Below the pieces are notes generated by a model that worked only from the letters and a program-made list of their open reading frames with translations, did not search any database and was not told the origin of the DNA. Of a DNA stretch of 21,212 nucleotides, positions 9,676 through 19,081 are shown piece after piece. Each line of letters starts with the position of its first letter. The first letter of the stretch is position 1. The position numbers were made by a program, and so were the translations under genes. Source of the DNA: Bimuria novae-zelandiae CBS 107.79 (taxonomy: Eukaryota > Ascomycota > Dothideomycetes > Pleosporales > Didymosphaeriaceae); the NCBI GenBank assembly GCA_010015655.1, contig ML976663.1:799687-820898 (forward strand). The letters run 5' to 3'.

Positions 9676-9726
<51 letters not shown>
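9676..9726. repeat. (TAC)17 microsatellite
   Basis: Seventeen uninterrupted TAC units lie within the decayed C-terminal half of transposase F. On the coding (minus) strand in the zinc-knuckle frame they read GTA, valine. An expanded trinucleotide inside a pseudogene is most simply replication slippage after the gene died. The unit length does not shift the frame. Confidence 0.95.
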
Positions 9727-9880
9727 ACCTTTTACTATCTTTTTAAAGGCCTTAACTATACTTATTAAAGAACTATTTAAGTACCTCTAAATCTTCTCCT
9801 TTACTAGAGTTAATTATGCCCTAAATCCTAGGGTATTACTAGGCGTTTATAACTACCACGCACTATTACGTATAATATAA

Positions 9881-9885
9881 AGTAA
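9881..9885. repeat. Target-site duplication AGTAA (left) of the copia element
   Basis: AGTAA directly precedes the left LTR, and the same five bases follow the right LTR at 15468-15472. A 5-bp duplication is standard for Ty1/copia integration. Confidence 0.92.
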
Positions 9886-10032
9886 TGTAAGCAGGTGGGT
9901 GGTATGTATAAAGGTAGTGTATTGTGTGTGTTCTGTGTGTGTGTACATGGAGTGATCAGAGGCTCGTTTATAGTGATCGAGCTGACTCATGAGACTAGTG
10001 TCGTCATGTGACATAGCCCTAGGCTGCTTACA
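9886..10032 (-). repeat. 3' LTR of the copia element (147 bp)
   Basis: It runs from TGTAAGCAGG to CTGCTTACA with 9-bp terminal inverted repeats. It has one GT unit fewer than the right LTR and one G where the right LTR has A. It is G+C-richer than the element interior and shows little sign of point-mutation decay. Confidence 0.95.
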
Positions 10033-10044
10033 CACCCCCTTTAG
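10033..10044 (-). other. Polypurine tract of the copia element
   Basis: On the minus strand TAAAGGGGGTG immediately precedes the 3' LTR. It is the purine run expected to prime plus-strand DNA synthesis. Confidence 0.75.
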
Positions 10045-10478
10045 GTTCGAACGCATGTTTGAAGCTAATTTTGGCTATAGTTCCCCCTCTGCCTTTGTGG
10101 GGCAGCTGCATCTTGGGGTCGAGAAGCTAGCTTTTTGTGCCAGTCTGAGTATTGGTGCAGTCCCAGGTGGGTAGCCGTCCGCCGTCGCAGTGTAGGTGGA
10201 TCTCGCTCTATACTACAGGCGTCCCTAGTAGTAGGACGTCTCCCAAAGCTAGTACTAAGATCCTAATTGCTTCGCGTTCTATACTGAGGTTAATAAGCCT
10301 TGCAGGTAGAGCTTAATACATGATGCGAGCATGTTTGCTCTGTGTATGATGTGAAATATAGTATGAAGTTGAGTACAGTATAAGGGGAACAGGATAGAAC
10401 TGGGTAAATGTATAGCCTCGTTAAACCTGTAAAAACCACATGGGAAAAACCAGGAAGAGTACTATACAGTAGGGAAGC
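10045..10478 (-). other. 3' non-coding region of the copia element
   Basis: About 430 bp lie between the gag-pol stop and the polypurine tract. I recognise no gene in it. A plus-strand ORF overlapping its LTR-proximal part (9989-10174) has no family resemblance and overlaps the LTR, so it is not called. Confidence 0.6.
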
Positions 10479-13400
10479 TCATTTACTTAAAGGAAAAGGT
10501 TGAAAATGAAGAAGAGAAACCCAGTTTTCATGTTTCTATCTAGGCAGTAGCTTAGTGAGGCCATTAGCTAGTTAACAGGTTATTTAGATGTATAAGAGGT
10601 TAATATTGTTAAATTAAGCTTCTTGTCGAAGCCAGTAATAATAGATATCGACGTGCCGTACAGTAGTCTTAAGACAAGGCGTAGTAGAGGTAAGAAGTCG
10701 GATAGTTTACTAATTATTACAGTATAAAAGACGTTCATAATCTGGATTAAAGCCAATTTATTTAAAGACTCTTTACCACCAGATTAGTTTAGTGCCTGCA
10801 GACGATGCGGCGACTAGCTCTACTTCTATAGTTAACTTTATAACACAGCGTTGGAGTGTTGCTTTCTAGTCTATAGGTCCGCCAAACAGAAAGAAAATAT
10901 AGCCTTGTGAGCTCTTGCGTGTAATTTTGTTATTAGCGTATAATGTATCTATTGCTCTAAAGAACTCAGGTTAAGGTTAGTCGGCTATATAGACTAATTT
11001 GTTTAAGATAGAAGCAGTATAGTAGAGCGCTTAATCTTTAGTTTCTAGCAGGTAGGCGATCGTCTGGTATGCTGCGTCGAGATAATGTGAAGATAGATTC
11101 GTGAGAAACTTAGCTAGTTTTAAGTAAGCTTTTAAAACATTAGGTTGGGTAGCTCTAGCTACATATCCTATAGATCCTACAAGCTAGGCATATCTGTGCT
11201 TGGTGAAGTTATTTACTTAATCCTCTAACGGTAATAACTCTTCTAGAGGCAGTAGTGTAGCTAGTAACTTTGTATATAGCTTTAATAAAGGAAACTTCTG
11301 TGCAAGCTTCTTAATATATAAAGTTTATAATAACTAGATAGAGCCATTCTTACGGTCTCTATGCGTTTGAATGCCACAGAACGTTTAAAGCTCTCCTAGA
11401 GATCGAATCTCATATTAATGCAGGAGCTTCTGTTCGAATTCATGTAGTGTAGCTTTGTGGGCTGGTAGGCAGAGTACAACGATGTCGTCTACATAGAAGA
11501 AGACTAGAAGCTTATTATTCTTCTATAGACAAGGAGCATCTTTAACTTCGTGTAGTCCTAGTTTAGAAAGCGTCTTGGTAAGCTCTTAATACTAGAGTAG
11601 TGGTAAGGTCTTTAGGCCGTATAGAGCTTAACGTAGTTTCTATAGATAATCAGGATTAGAGAATCCTTCTAGTAAATAATAATAGACTAGTGTTGCAAGC
11701 TAAGCGTTTGTAAATGTATTAATAGCATTATACTAACGGATCTCCATGTTAAAGTAGGCCGCTATAGCAACCAGAGCTTAGAATATTTAAACTACTAAAG
11801 TAGCTGCATAGGTATCTTTAGTAGTTATCTATAGATTGCCTCGTACATAGATGCGCGCTTTGTATTTCGTAAGGTATCCTTAATTATTAAGCTTAAACTT
11901 AAAGACCTATATTAACAGGAGAACTTCTTAGTCTTATAGATTTAACTCCTGCCAAGTAATCCTCTCGTACGTGCCTTTTCGTTTCACGTTATTGATCTCT
12001 TGTTGCACCGCCTGGAGAAAGCCTTTCTTGTGTGGAGATGGTATCCTCATTACATCTCTGTAGAGACGCGGCTCAGGAGGTAGCTCGGTGTAGTGAAATC
12101 GTGTTTTTAATGCTGTAGCTGAGGCTGCTACGTATACTAACCAGTATATGTTAATAAAGAAGCTGCTACTCTTCTAAGATGGCTTTCTAGATCTTATTAA
12201 CCCTTTAGGTAGTATATAAGACCGACGAAGGTTGCTATTAATTAGTTCTTGATTCTCTGCTTAGTTTAAGTCTATTCGTGAAATAGAGTCTAATGTTTAA
12301 CGCTTGCGCTTTCTTAAGGATGTAGGTATTACAGGTAGGCTAGCTAGCGTAGCTAATAGTAAGCGCGGTGAGTAGTCATAAGGCGAGCCCCATGAGCTGC
12401 TATAAACCTTAGTAGTCTCTATTTAACTTAGTGTTAGAAGCTACAGATTGTAACTTTTAGTTTAACGTAGGGTTGTTGTTTCTTTTTACGTTGATTGGCT
12501 TTATTCTGTAGAAGCAGTAGTCTGGCTAGACTAGTCTAGATCTAACATAAGCTTATCTTCTAATAAATTTTCTATAGAGCTATCTTAGCTGCGTATTAAA
12601 GGTAGTTAATACTTGTAAGCGAATTGCTCTAGCTTAGAGCCTTATAGGAGAGGATCTGTTTTATCGTGTAATTAATAGAAGAGGTCTTCTCTAAAGGTAA
12701 CGTCTTTTATACGAATTACTTTGCCTCTATGTGCTCGACTTCTCGCCTTAGGCATCTAGATCTGGTAGATATTTAACAAGTCGTAGCTAACTAGATATCC
12801 TACTAGTGCTTAAGGACTAAGCTTGTCTATACGTGGTATCTGCTTGCGTAGTGCGTATGCTTAGCAGCTATAGACGCGTAGGTAAGTAATTAACGGTTTC
12901 TTACCATAGGCGATTTTGAATAGTGTTTTCCAGCCTAGTAATCGCGTAGGTGTGCAATTAAGCAGGTATACTACTGTAGAGTAGATTTCAGAGCCAAGTA
13001 TTAGAGGTAGGTTTAAAGTAATCTTTATTAAATAACTTCTCTTAATAAGACTTCTGCCGGAGCGCTCTACTAATCCGTTTTGCTCCTTAGTGTGTGGAGC
13101 TCTAATTAGTAGCTTGATACCTTCTCTCTAATAGTAGTCTCTAGCAGAGTCGTCTGTCAGGCCATATCCTCGCTCGTCGTCAGCGATGAGAAAGGTGACA
13201 GTTGTGTTGAATTATCGTTTAATTATTTAATCTAGTCGTCTGATGATAGACAGGAGCATAAGCTTGTCCCGTCTAGGTATTGTATAGACGAAATGGAATT
13301 TCGAGAATAGGTTAAACCCATGGAAGACGTATCGATCGCTATTGTATGCTCTTGTATTAAGCTTAATTAAATTAATAGCAATAGTTTCGAAGGCTCGTGT

Positions 13401-15224
13401 TGCACCTATCTTATAGTTAGTTCGGCGTGAGATAATTTAATGTGCTTTGCTCTGTAGGCATTCTTCGCAGTTAATTATTTAAGGAGTAAATCTAGTGGAT
13501 GGCTATATGCCTATCACGTGATTCTGTAGTTAATCAATAGCGTCACTGCTTAGATGTCCCATTAGTATATAGAGCTGAGACTTGCTGAGTGATCTTGGTC
13601 TAGGCAATAGAGCAGAGTATTATAGCTAACGTTAATAGGTTGTAAAAGCCTAAGCCTAAGCGGATTGAGTAGATGGAGGTTTAGTTTAATAGACTACTAG
13701 CTAGTGTCTACCTAGTCTAGTAAGGGTGGCGATGTCTTCTACTCGTGAGCCTAATAAGTTAGATCGATATAGTGCATTTCTGCCAGAGTCAAAATAAACG
13801 TTTGACGATGATAGCCGGGCTAGAGAGACTAGGCTTGTGAAAAAGCTAGGGATTAAGGCTACACTCTTAAGCTTTGTTTTCTTTTATCCTTATAGTGTTA
13901 ATAGAGGTATCTCGACTTCTCCCCATGCCTGGATAGTCATCTTAGTGCCGTCTACAAGTACGATATCGTCAGGTGATGCAGGAGCTTTCTATTAGAACTT
14001 GGTCGAATTATTGTAGATGTGGATATTAGTAGCGGGGTCTAGCGTCCATAAGTGGAGAAGCGGGAAGTTTCGGTGCGCTAGCTAATTATTAAATACCGAT
14101 AAGTAGATAGCATATGCCTTATTTAAAAGGTCGCTTGTAGGTGCATCGCCTGCGTTAATTTCTATTAAATTAGGTTCTGCTATATAGCTCTTGTGGGTCT
14201 TCTGCTTCTTATAGCGTTAATTCTTCTCCTAAATCTTATTTAATATGCCGTTCTTATCCTTAGCTTTAAACTCTGCTATTTTCTTAGCTTTTTTAGGGTC
14301 TTCAATAAATCCTCCTTTGCGTAGTGAGGTGTCGATGTACGGACACTATCCCTAGTAGTGTAGGTCTCCACAGAGGCATAGTTTTAATAGCTTTAATGGC
14401 TTGTCCTGGCGAGATCTCTTTCTACTGTTTTATTTGTACGGAGACTCTTCTTAATTTAATATAGCTGCAAATGCTCTACTCTAGGCGGTTAATTTCGTTA
14501 TAGTTGTGTAATAGTAGCGTAAGTAACTAGCTAGTAGATTAGGCAATGTTAGCTACATAGAGTTGTTGTAGGAGCTTACTTTTGCGTTAAATATAGTAAT
14601 CGCGATAGTAGCAGCGTATCTAGGATTAATCTGTTTGATGGCTCGTATGAGATCCTTGTGTGGTCTGTAGCCATGCGTCTCTGGTAGCTGGAGTTGTTTG
14701 GCCCTGTTGTAGGCAGCAAGGAATGTGCTGCACCAATCTTCGAGGTTCTCTCTGCGAGCGTGCAGAACTTTGGCGGTGTTATATGCTTTCTGGACCTGAT
14801 ATTCTTAATCAGCTGTTGTAGGACTGTAGAGCTCCTATAGAGTCTTAAGCTAATCGTGGAGGGACTTTTAGTCCTTAATTTAATAGACTAGGTCCTGCAT
14901 AATTATATTAGCTACATGCGCTTTAATCTACCTAATCTTATCTTTAGTTCGCCTATATTCTTTAAGCTCTCTATAGTAGAGACTTATGTCTTAATTATAC
15001 TGCGCTCGAGCTTCAGGGGTAGGTTCTGTTGCTGGTGATCCGTCGTCGTTGGCAGCATGGATCTGTGTAGGTTGTAGAGGCTTGTTTAGTGTCGACGGAT
15101 GTGGCAGGTCTGGATTGATATATCCCCATACGTCTCCAGCCTCTGCGAGCCTTTTAACAGTATAGATCCATAGTTCCCAGTTGTGTGGCCCTTGAAGGAT
15201 GATCGACGAGATAGCCTTTGACAT
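10479..15224 (-). pseudogene. copia Gag-Pol polyprotein pseudogene (1582 codons)
   Basis: A single gag-pol frame with no net frameshift runs from ATG at 15224 (MSKAISSIILQGPHNWELWI, the Gag start of this fungal copia type) to TGA at 10481-10479. The first 78 codons are open, then stops recur. Zinc knuckle: residues 283-294, Cys-x-Cys-x3-His-x4-Cys (14378-14343), with two stops inside. Protease: LDPATNIHI with Asp396 (near 14037), in the D-(S/T)-G position. Integrase: the CEEC half of the zinc finger at residues 586-589, IADDERGYG (Asp682/683), and APHTKEQNGLVERSGR with the catalytic Glu720 at 13067-13065. Reverse transcriptase: VFFYVDDIVVL with YVDD at residues 1244-1247 (11495-11484). RNase H: GYIFFLFGGPID from residue 1441, then KLTIEVELVAAS. 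It ends HENWVSLLHFQPFPLSK. Most lesions are stops at Gln or Trp codons. Confidence 0.93.
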
Positions 15225-15304
15225 GGCGAGATCGCTCTATAGAGTAGGTTCGATCGACAGGTAGGTAGGTAGGGAGTCAATGTATGTATATGAGTGCGGA
15301 TTAG

Positions 15305-15318
15305 GCCGGGCTCATAAC
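15305..15318 (-). other. Primer-binding site matching the initiator-tRNA(Met) anticodon region
   Basis: Directly inside the 5' LTR the plus strand reads GCCGGGCTCATAAC. This equals the anticodon stem-loop of eukaryotic initiator tRNA(Met), with CAT as anticodon, so the element RNA is complementary to it. Drosophila copia and yeast Ty5 prime from such an internal half-tRNA fragment, so this is the likely minus-strand primer site. It is not a tRNA gene: no other part of a tRNA is present. Confidence 0.8.
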
Positions 15319-15467
15319 TGTAAGCAGGTGGGTGGTATGTATAAAGGTAGTGTATTATGTGTGTTCTGTGTGTGTGTGTACATGGAGTGATCAGAGGCTC
15401 GTTTATAGTGATCGAGCTGACTCATGAGACTAGTGTCGTCATGTGACATAGCCCTAGGCTGCTTACA
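15319..15467 (-). repeat. 5' LTR of the copia element (149 bp)
   Basis: Same ends as the left LTR (TGTAAGCAG...CTGCTTACA). In this orientation it supplies the promoter. AGTAA follows at 15468-15472. Confidence 0.95.
15402..15424 (-). promoter_or_regulatory. Putative LTR promoter: TGACTCA site and TATA box
   Basis: On the minus strand TGAGTCA (15424-15418) is followed 10 bp downstream by TATAAA (15407-15402), about 180 bp before the gag ATG. TGA(C/G)TCA is the binding site of Gcn4/CPC1-type bZIP activators. The identical pair is in the 3' LTR (9989-9983 and 9972-9967). The spacing is plausible for transcription starting within the LTR. The assignment rests on short motifs only. Confidence 0.4.
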
Positions 15468-16792
15468 AGTAAAGATATACGTAAATAAATATTAAGCTTT
15501 AATATTACTACTTCTAGGTTAAGGAGAATAAGGCTAGCACCTTAAAAACCTTTTTAAATATTACTTTAAGTAATTATAGCCTTAAAAGTAGTAATAAAGT
15601 AAGATAAAAACTTAATTTTAGTAATATATATAATATAGTTACGTATTGGATCCTTAGCTTAGCGTCTATGCGCCTTCTTTAATAGCGAGAAACATCCTAT
15701 ATCTAGTAGCTATAGGAGGTGCGACGAATATAGAGGTATATAAAGAGTAATAATCTTACGATCTTTATAGTATTACTAAAATTTAAGTAAGTTATAGCTT
15801 TTATAGCTATTAATAATAAGTAGCTAATAGCTACTAATAGTACACTTTTTATATACACGTTAAAGTACTTTAGCTACTATAGACTGAGCTTATTTATTAT
15901 TTAGCTATTTTTAAAGACTATAAAAATCTAGTCGCGAGGTAGACCCTTCTCTTAGTACTAAATAGAGAGGTGGTGCTTGTCCTAAAAGATAGTAAAGGGT
16001 AGAATTGCCTAGCATATTGCATTAACGCCCTAAATAACTATAGTCTACTTTTAGTTACTTTACTATACGCTTTTTAGCCTACTTTAAAGCTTAAAATTTA
16101 TAATAACTACTCCTATTAATATTATGCCTATTATAAAGCTAGTCTTATTAAAGTTATAAGTATCTTTATCTAGCATACTATACTTGGCTTTAGTATTCTT
16201 TATAAGCTAGAACTAGTCTTATATAACTTTATAATCCTTATAAAGGACTCTCTTATGGTTATACTTTTAATTAAAATTAACTTAGAGCTCTAGCTAGTAT
16301 TTTATAAAATTTATAGCTTTAATTTAGCTAATAAGCTTATAGTGCTGCTTAGCTAGTAAAGAATTAGATATATATTTTATAATAATAAGCTAGGGCAGAA
16401 ATCCTCGCGTATTTAAGTTAAGTATATAGAGTTAGGTATATAATTAAGTTAAAAAGTTACTTTAGCGCGTCTTTATTTTAGTACACTTTTAATAATACTA
16501 TAAACTACTATAGTGCGTAAAATTAAAAGTAGTACGTTCCCTTTAATAGCTTAAAGCGTAAGCTTTAATCAAGCCTTTTTTAATTTTATTAACTAGGTAG
16601 GTAGTTAAGATATCGCATTATACTATAGGTGATAGTACATTTTAATAGGGTCTTGGCATTTCCGGTTACTCGCTTGTATCGGTCACTCGCTTGTGGAGTA
16701 CGTTATTCCATGTAATCTTTTAAAAATTTAATATATTATAGCTACTATATATATATACACCTTATATTCAATTTGCATAGGTATAACTAGTA

Positions 16793-16957
16793 TATTTAAA
16801 AAGTTATAAGGGGTTAAAATGTTGAGTTTTAGTGTTCTGCTTAGTCAGACCCCGATATTGTCTGTGTAACCCAAATCATTGAACCAGCCTAGGCACATGC
16901 AATTGCGCTTAAGATTAATAATATTAAGACCTACCTTAACGTGTTTTTAACGTTAGT
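16793..16957. other. Unassigned stretch between element H and the first solo LTR
   Basis: About 165 bp of mixed composition with no ORF, repeat or motif that I recognise. It may be the flank of, or part of, the older copia relic on the right, but no protein similarity is visible. Confidence 0.4.
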
Positions 16958-16962
16958 AATAC

Positions 16963-17209
16963 TGTGACGGCCTGGCATGCCGGCAGGTCACATGACCTTG
17001 CGTACGAGGCGCAACTGCGTTACGTCCTGGTGCAGCTACTCGCACACCCGGCATAGCTACCTTGGATGGATAGTTGTCCCGCTCCGATGGCCGCACCCAA
17101 AAGCGCGCGAGCCCTGTGTACCTACAGCCTCCTCATCTTAGTGTAGCTGAAATAGAGCCAACTTACCTCATCTACTCTTTTGATGCAGGAGCCCGTGCTC
17201 GTCCTCACA
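16963..17209. repeat. Solo LTR 1 (247 bp) with AATAC target duplication
   Basis: This sequence starts TGTGACGGCC and ends CTCACA (TG...CA), flanked by AATAC at 16958-16962 and 17210-17214. It is the inverse of the 247-bp copy at 18570-18816 along its whole length. Having its own 5-bp duplication, it is an independent insertion that collapsed to a single LTR. The orientation of the parent element and whether it was copia or gypsy cannot be told from this sequence. Confidence 0.85.
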
Positions 17210-18569
17210 AATACTAAAAGATACCTTTTAAATTTATAAAAGCTAGCTACTACCTATACTAAAGTATATTAAATAGCTATTAACTTATTTACACGACTAA
17301 TAGCTTATAAAAGCTATTTAATAGGAGTATTAAAAGATATAAAGTAAAGGATATTTTAAAAAGACGTTAGCAATGCGCTAGACCGATAAAGTTGATAAAG
17401 TTAAGATCCTACCACTTATGTGGGTATTTACATACAAATTCGATTAGGACGGTTATTTCTACAAGTACAAGACGCGTCTAGTAATACGCGGAGACCTACA
17501 GGAGCTATACGGCGATACTTATACTACGACTCTTATAGTACGTACCTTTTAAGTACTAATTATAATTACCAATAACTTTAACTTAAAGCTTTATTAGTAT
17601 AATATACTAAATACTTTTTTTAACGTACGTCTTGTGCATAAGCTATATACTAAGACGCTTAACGTATTTAAGAATAAAGACAAAGAGCTACTAAAGGTGC
17701 TACGGACTCTTTAAAGTTTTAAAGACGCTTCATTACTATAGTACAATAAATTTAAACAATAATAAAGGCATTTAGCTTTAAATGCGTGCCTAGATTTTTA
17801 TATCTCTACACTAATAAGTGGCTTATTTTATTTATCTACGTTAACAATATTATAATAGTCTTTTATTACTAAAATTTTATTACTACTAAGTCTTTGTGCG
17901 CAAGCTATTTAACAAATATAAACTTAAGTTAATGGGTAACCTAAAGTAGATTTTAGATATTTATATTATCCGCAATTATTACCTAAAAAAGATTTAGCTT
18001 ATATAAAATATATATATTAATGAAGTTTGTAAAAAGTACGGCATATAGCTAGTTAGTAAGAAACTTAAAGTACTACTTAATAGTAACTCTCTTAATAAGT
18101 TACTAAAGAAAACGGACAATTATTACACTAAATTATACTAGTGGCTTATTAGCTATTTTATTTATATTATTTGCTAGACCTGTCCTAATATTATATAGAG
18201 TTATATTATACTTGCTTACTATTTTGTTAACCCTAGCTAGTAGTACATTTATTAGGTCTAATACGTTTAGCGATACATTTTAGCTACATAGTACTACGCC
18301 TTTAAGGCCTTTGCTAAAGAAGTAACTAAGACGCTTTGTAATAATAAAAACTATTGCAATTTACTATTCTTTAGTGCATTTAATACCTTGTACGCTAATA
18401 AAATAAAGACACGTTATAACTTTTAAAAAAACGTGTTCTAGCTATACGGCCTTACTGTTAAATGTTAACTATCTAACGTACTATTATTAAATTAATAACT
18501 AAGTTAGAGTTGCTTTCCCTATCGCTCGCAGGCTTAAAAATATAAAAGTAAATTTAATTTTTTAATAGT

Positions 18570-18816
18570 TGTGAGGACGAGCACGGGCTCCCGCATCGAA
18601 AGAGTAGATGAGGTAAGTTGGCTCTATTTCAGCTACACTAAGATGAGGAGGCTGTAGGTACACAGGGCTTGCGCGCTTTTATGCGCGGCTGTCGGAGCAG
18701 AACAACTATCCATCTAGGGTAGCTGCCCTGGGTGCGAGAGCAGCCGCACCAGGGCGTGAGGCAGTTGCGCCTCGTGCGCGAGGTTATGTGACCTGCTGGC
18801 ATGCCGGGCCGTCACA
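18570..18816. repeat. Solo LTR 2 (247 bp, inverted relative to solo LTR 1), ATAGT target duplication
   Basis: It is the same family and length as solo LTR 1 but in opposite orientation (TGTGAGGACG...CCGTCACA). ATAGT precedes it at 18565-18569. The second ATAGT is split: ATA is at 18817-18819, and GT resumes after the next insertion at 19030-19031. Removing the 18820-19024 LTR and one CAATA restores a clean ATAGT copy. It interrupts the copia relic in its RNase H region. Confidence 0.85.
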
Positions 18817-18819
18817 ATA

Positions 18820-19024
18820 TGTCGCGGTGAGCAGAGCGGACAGTACGCAGTAAAAATTAAAGGATTAAACTGAGGTTGTACTATCTAGGAGCTACAGAAG
18901 GTATAGGTGCGCGGGCACAAACAATGCTAGTCCCAGACAGGTGTAGTACTCTCAGAAAGGCGAGTAGCAATCAAGCAAGGGTAGGAGTAACCATCTCATA
19001 GGGAAAGAGCCATAAACCGTGACA
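18820..19024. repeat. Solo LTR 3 (205 bp, different family), CAATA target duplication
   Basis: It starts TGTCGCGG and ends CCGTGACA, so the tips are inverted repeats with one mismatch. It is flanked by CAATA at 18815-18819 and 19025-19029. The left CAATA is made from the last two bases of solo LTR 2 plus three bases of that LTR's target duplication, so this insertion is younger than solo LTR 2. No internal retrotransposon sequence remains. Confidence 0.8.
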
Positions 19025-19081
19025 CAATAGTATATTGTTTACTACTAACGAGATACCTACAATTTTATATAATAATTAATA

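Larger units (their letters stand above)
9886..15467 (-). mobile_element. Ty1/copia LTR retrotransposon, structurally complete (5582 bp)
   Basis: This is a complete copia-type element on the minus strand, inserted in element F. LTRs of 147 bp (9886-10032) and 149 bp (15319-15467) begin TGTAAGCAG and end CTGCTTACA. They differ by one G/A substitution and one GT unit. AGTAA target duplications flank the element. Minus-strand order is 5' LTR, primer-binding site, gag-pol in one frame, a 446-bp 3' non-coding region (10478-10033), polypurine tract, 3' LTR. The domain order protease, integrase, reverse transcriptase, RNase H identifies Ty1/copia, not gypsy. The element is dead because of numerous in-frame stops, although near-identical LTRs imply a fairly recent insertion. 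Confidence 0.95.
9355..16618 (-). pseudogene. pogo-type transposase pseudogene F, interrupted by copia, frameshifted
   Basis: The transposase remnant is in two blocks: about 16618-15473 (N-terminal and catalytic part) and 9880-9355 (C-terminal part). The first catalytic region reads DTYNFNKTSF (near 16150), where related E has DTYNFDKTGF, so Asp is now Asn and Gly is now Ser. The third region reads YSSHLLxLLDIGCFSLLKKA near 15650-15700. The C-terminal block keeps a zinc-knuckle outline, RYKYYSKAKYNLRTYKKN near 9400-9460, in which all four expected ligands (Cys, Cys, His, Cys) have become Tyr. The halves are not in one frame, so at least one indel is present. The start is uncertain: the ATG at 16618 is the only nearby candidate and is in a different frame from the catalytic block. 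A TAC repeat lies within the C-terminal half. Confidence 0.65.
9254..16703 (-). mobile_element. pogo-type transposon F (about 1.86 kb), split by a copia element
   Basis: Inverted repeats of about 65 bp at 9254-9318 and 16639-16703 begin ACGTACTC and end GAGTACGT. TA is outside both (9252-9253 and 16704-16705). Each repeat carries tandem cores at a 17-bp period; on the left CGAGTGACCGG is at 9268-9278 and 9285-9295. Removing the copia insertion and one AGTAA leaves 1863 bp, close to the 1847 bp of the related element E. The coding strand is minus, shown by the catalytic and zinc-knuckle remnants. Confidence 0.85.
9105..16790. mobile_element. Short inverted-repeat element H (MITE-like), split by element F
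   Basis: A 37-bp sequence starting CTAGTTATACCTATGCAAAT (9105-9141) recurs inverted at about 16752-16790 with few differences. TA lies outside both ends (9103-9104 and 16791-16792). Without element F the two halves join to about 234 bp of A+T-rich non-coding DNA: 9105-9251, one TA, then 16706-16790. This fits a miniature inverted-repeat element with TA target preference. The unshared interior (9142-9251 and 16706-16751) shows no gene. Alternatively the repeats could be subterminal parts of F, but F has its own clear ends with TA. Confidence 0.5.

Noticed and set aside
9676..9726. Regular repeat array considered as CRISPR
   Set aside because: It is a plain TAC trinucleotide run with no spacers; the organism is also eukaryotic by its element content.
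9853..10174. Overlapping ORFs on both strands across the left LTR
   Set aside because: They cover the LTR and adjacent 3' non-coding region; no protein family signal.
15086..15280. Second minus-strand ORF overlapping the Gag start
   Set aside because: An alternative frame of the Gag N-terminus; only the 15224 frame carries the Gag motif and continues into Pol.
15305..15318. Possible tRNA fragment or tRNA gene
   Set aside because: Only the anticodon stem-loop is present, at the exact position of a primer-binding site; no acceptor or T arm.
16963..18816. A single composite element with 247-bp terminal inverted repeats carrying a reverse transcriptase
   Set aside because: Each 247-bp copy has its own separate 5-bp target duplication and LTR-type TG...CA ends, so they are independent solo LTRs.
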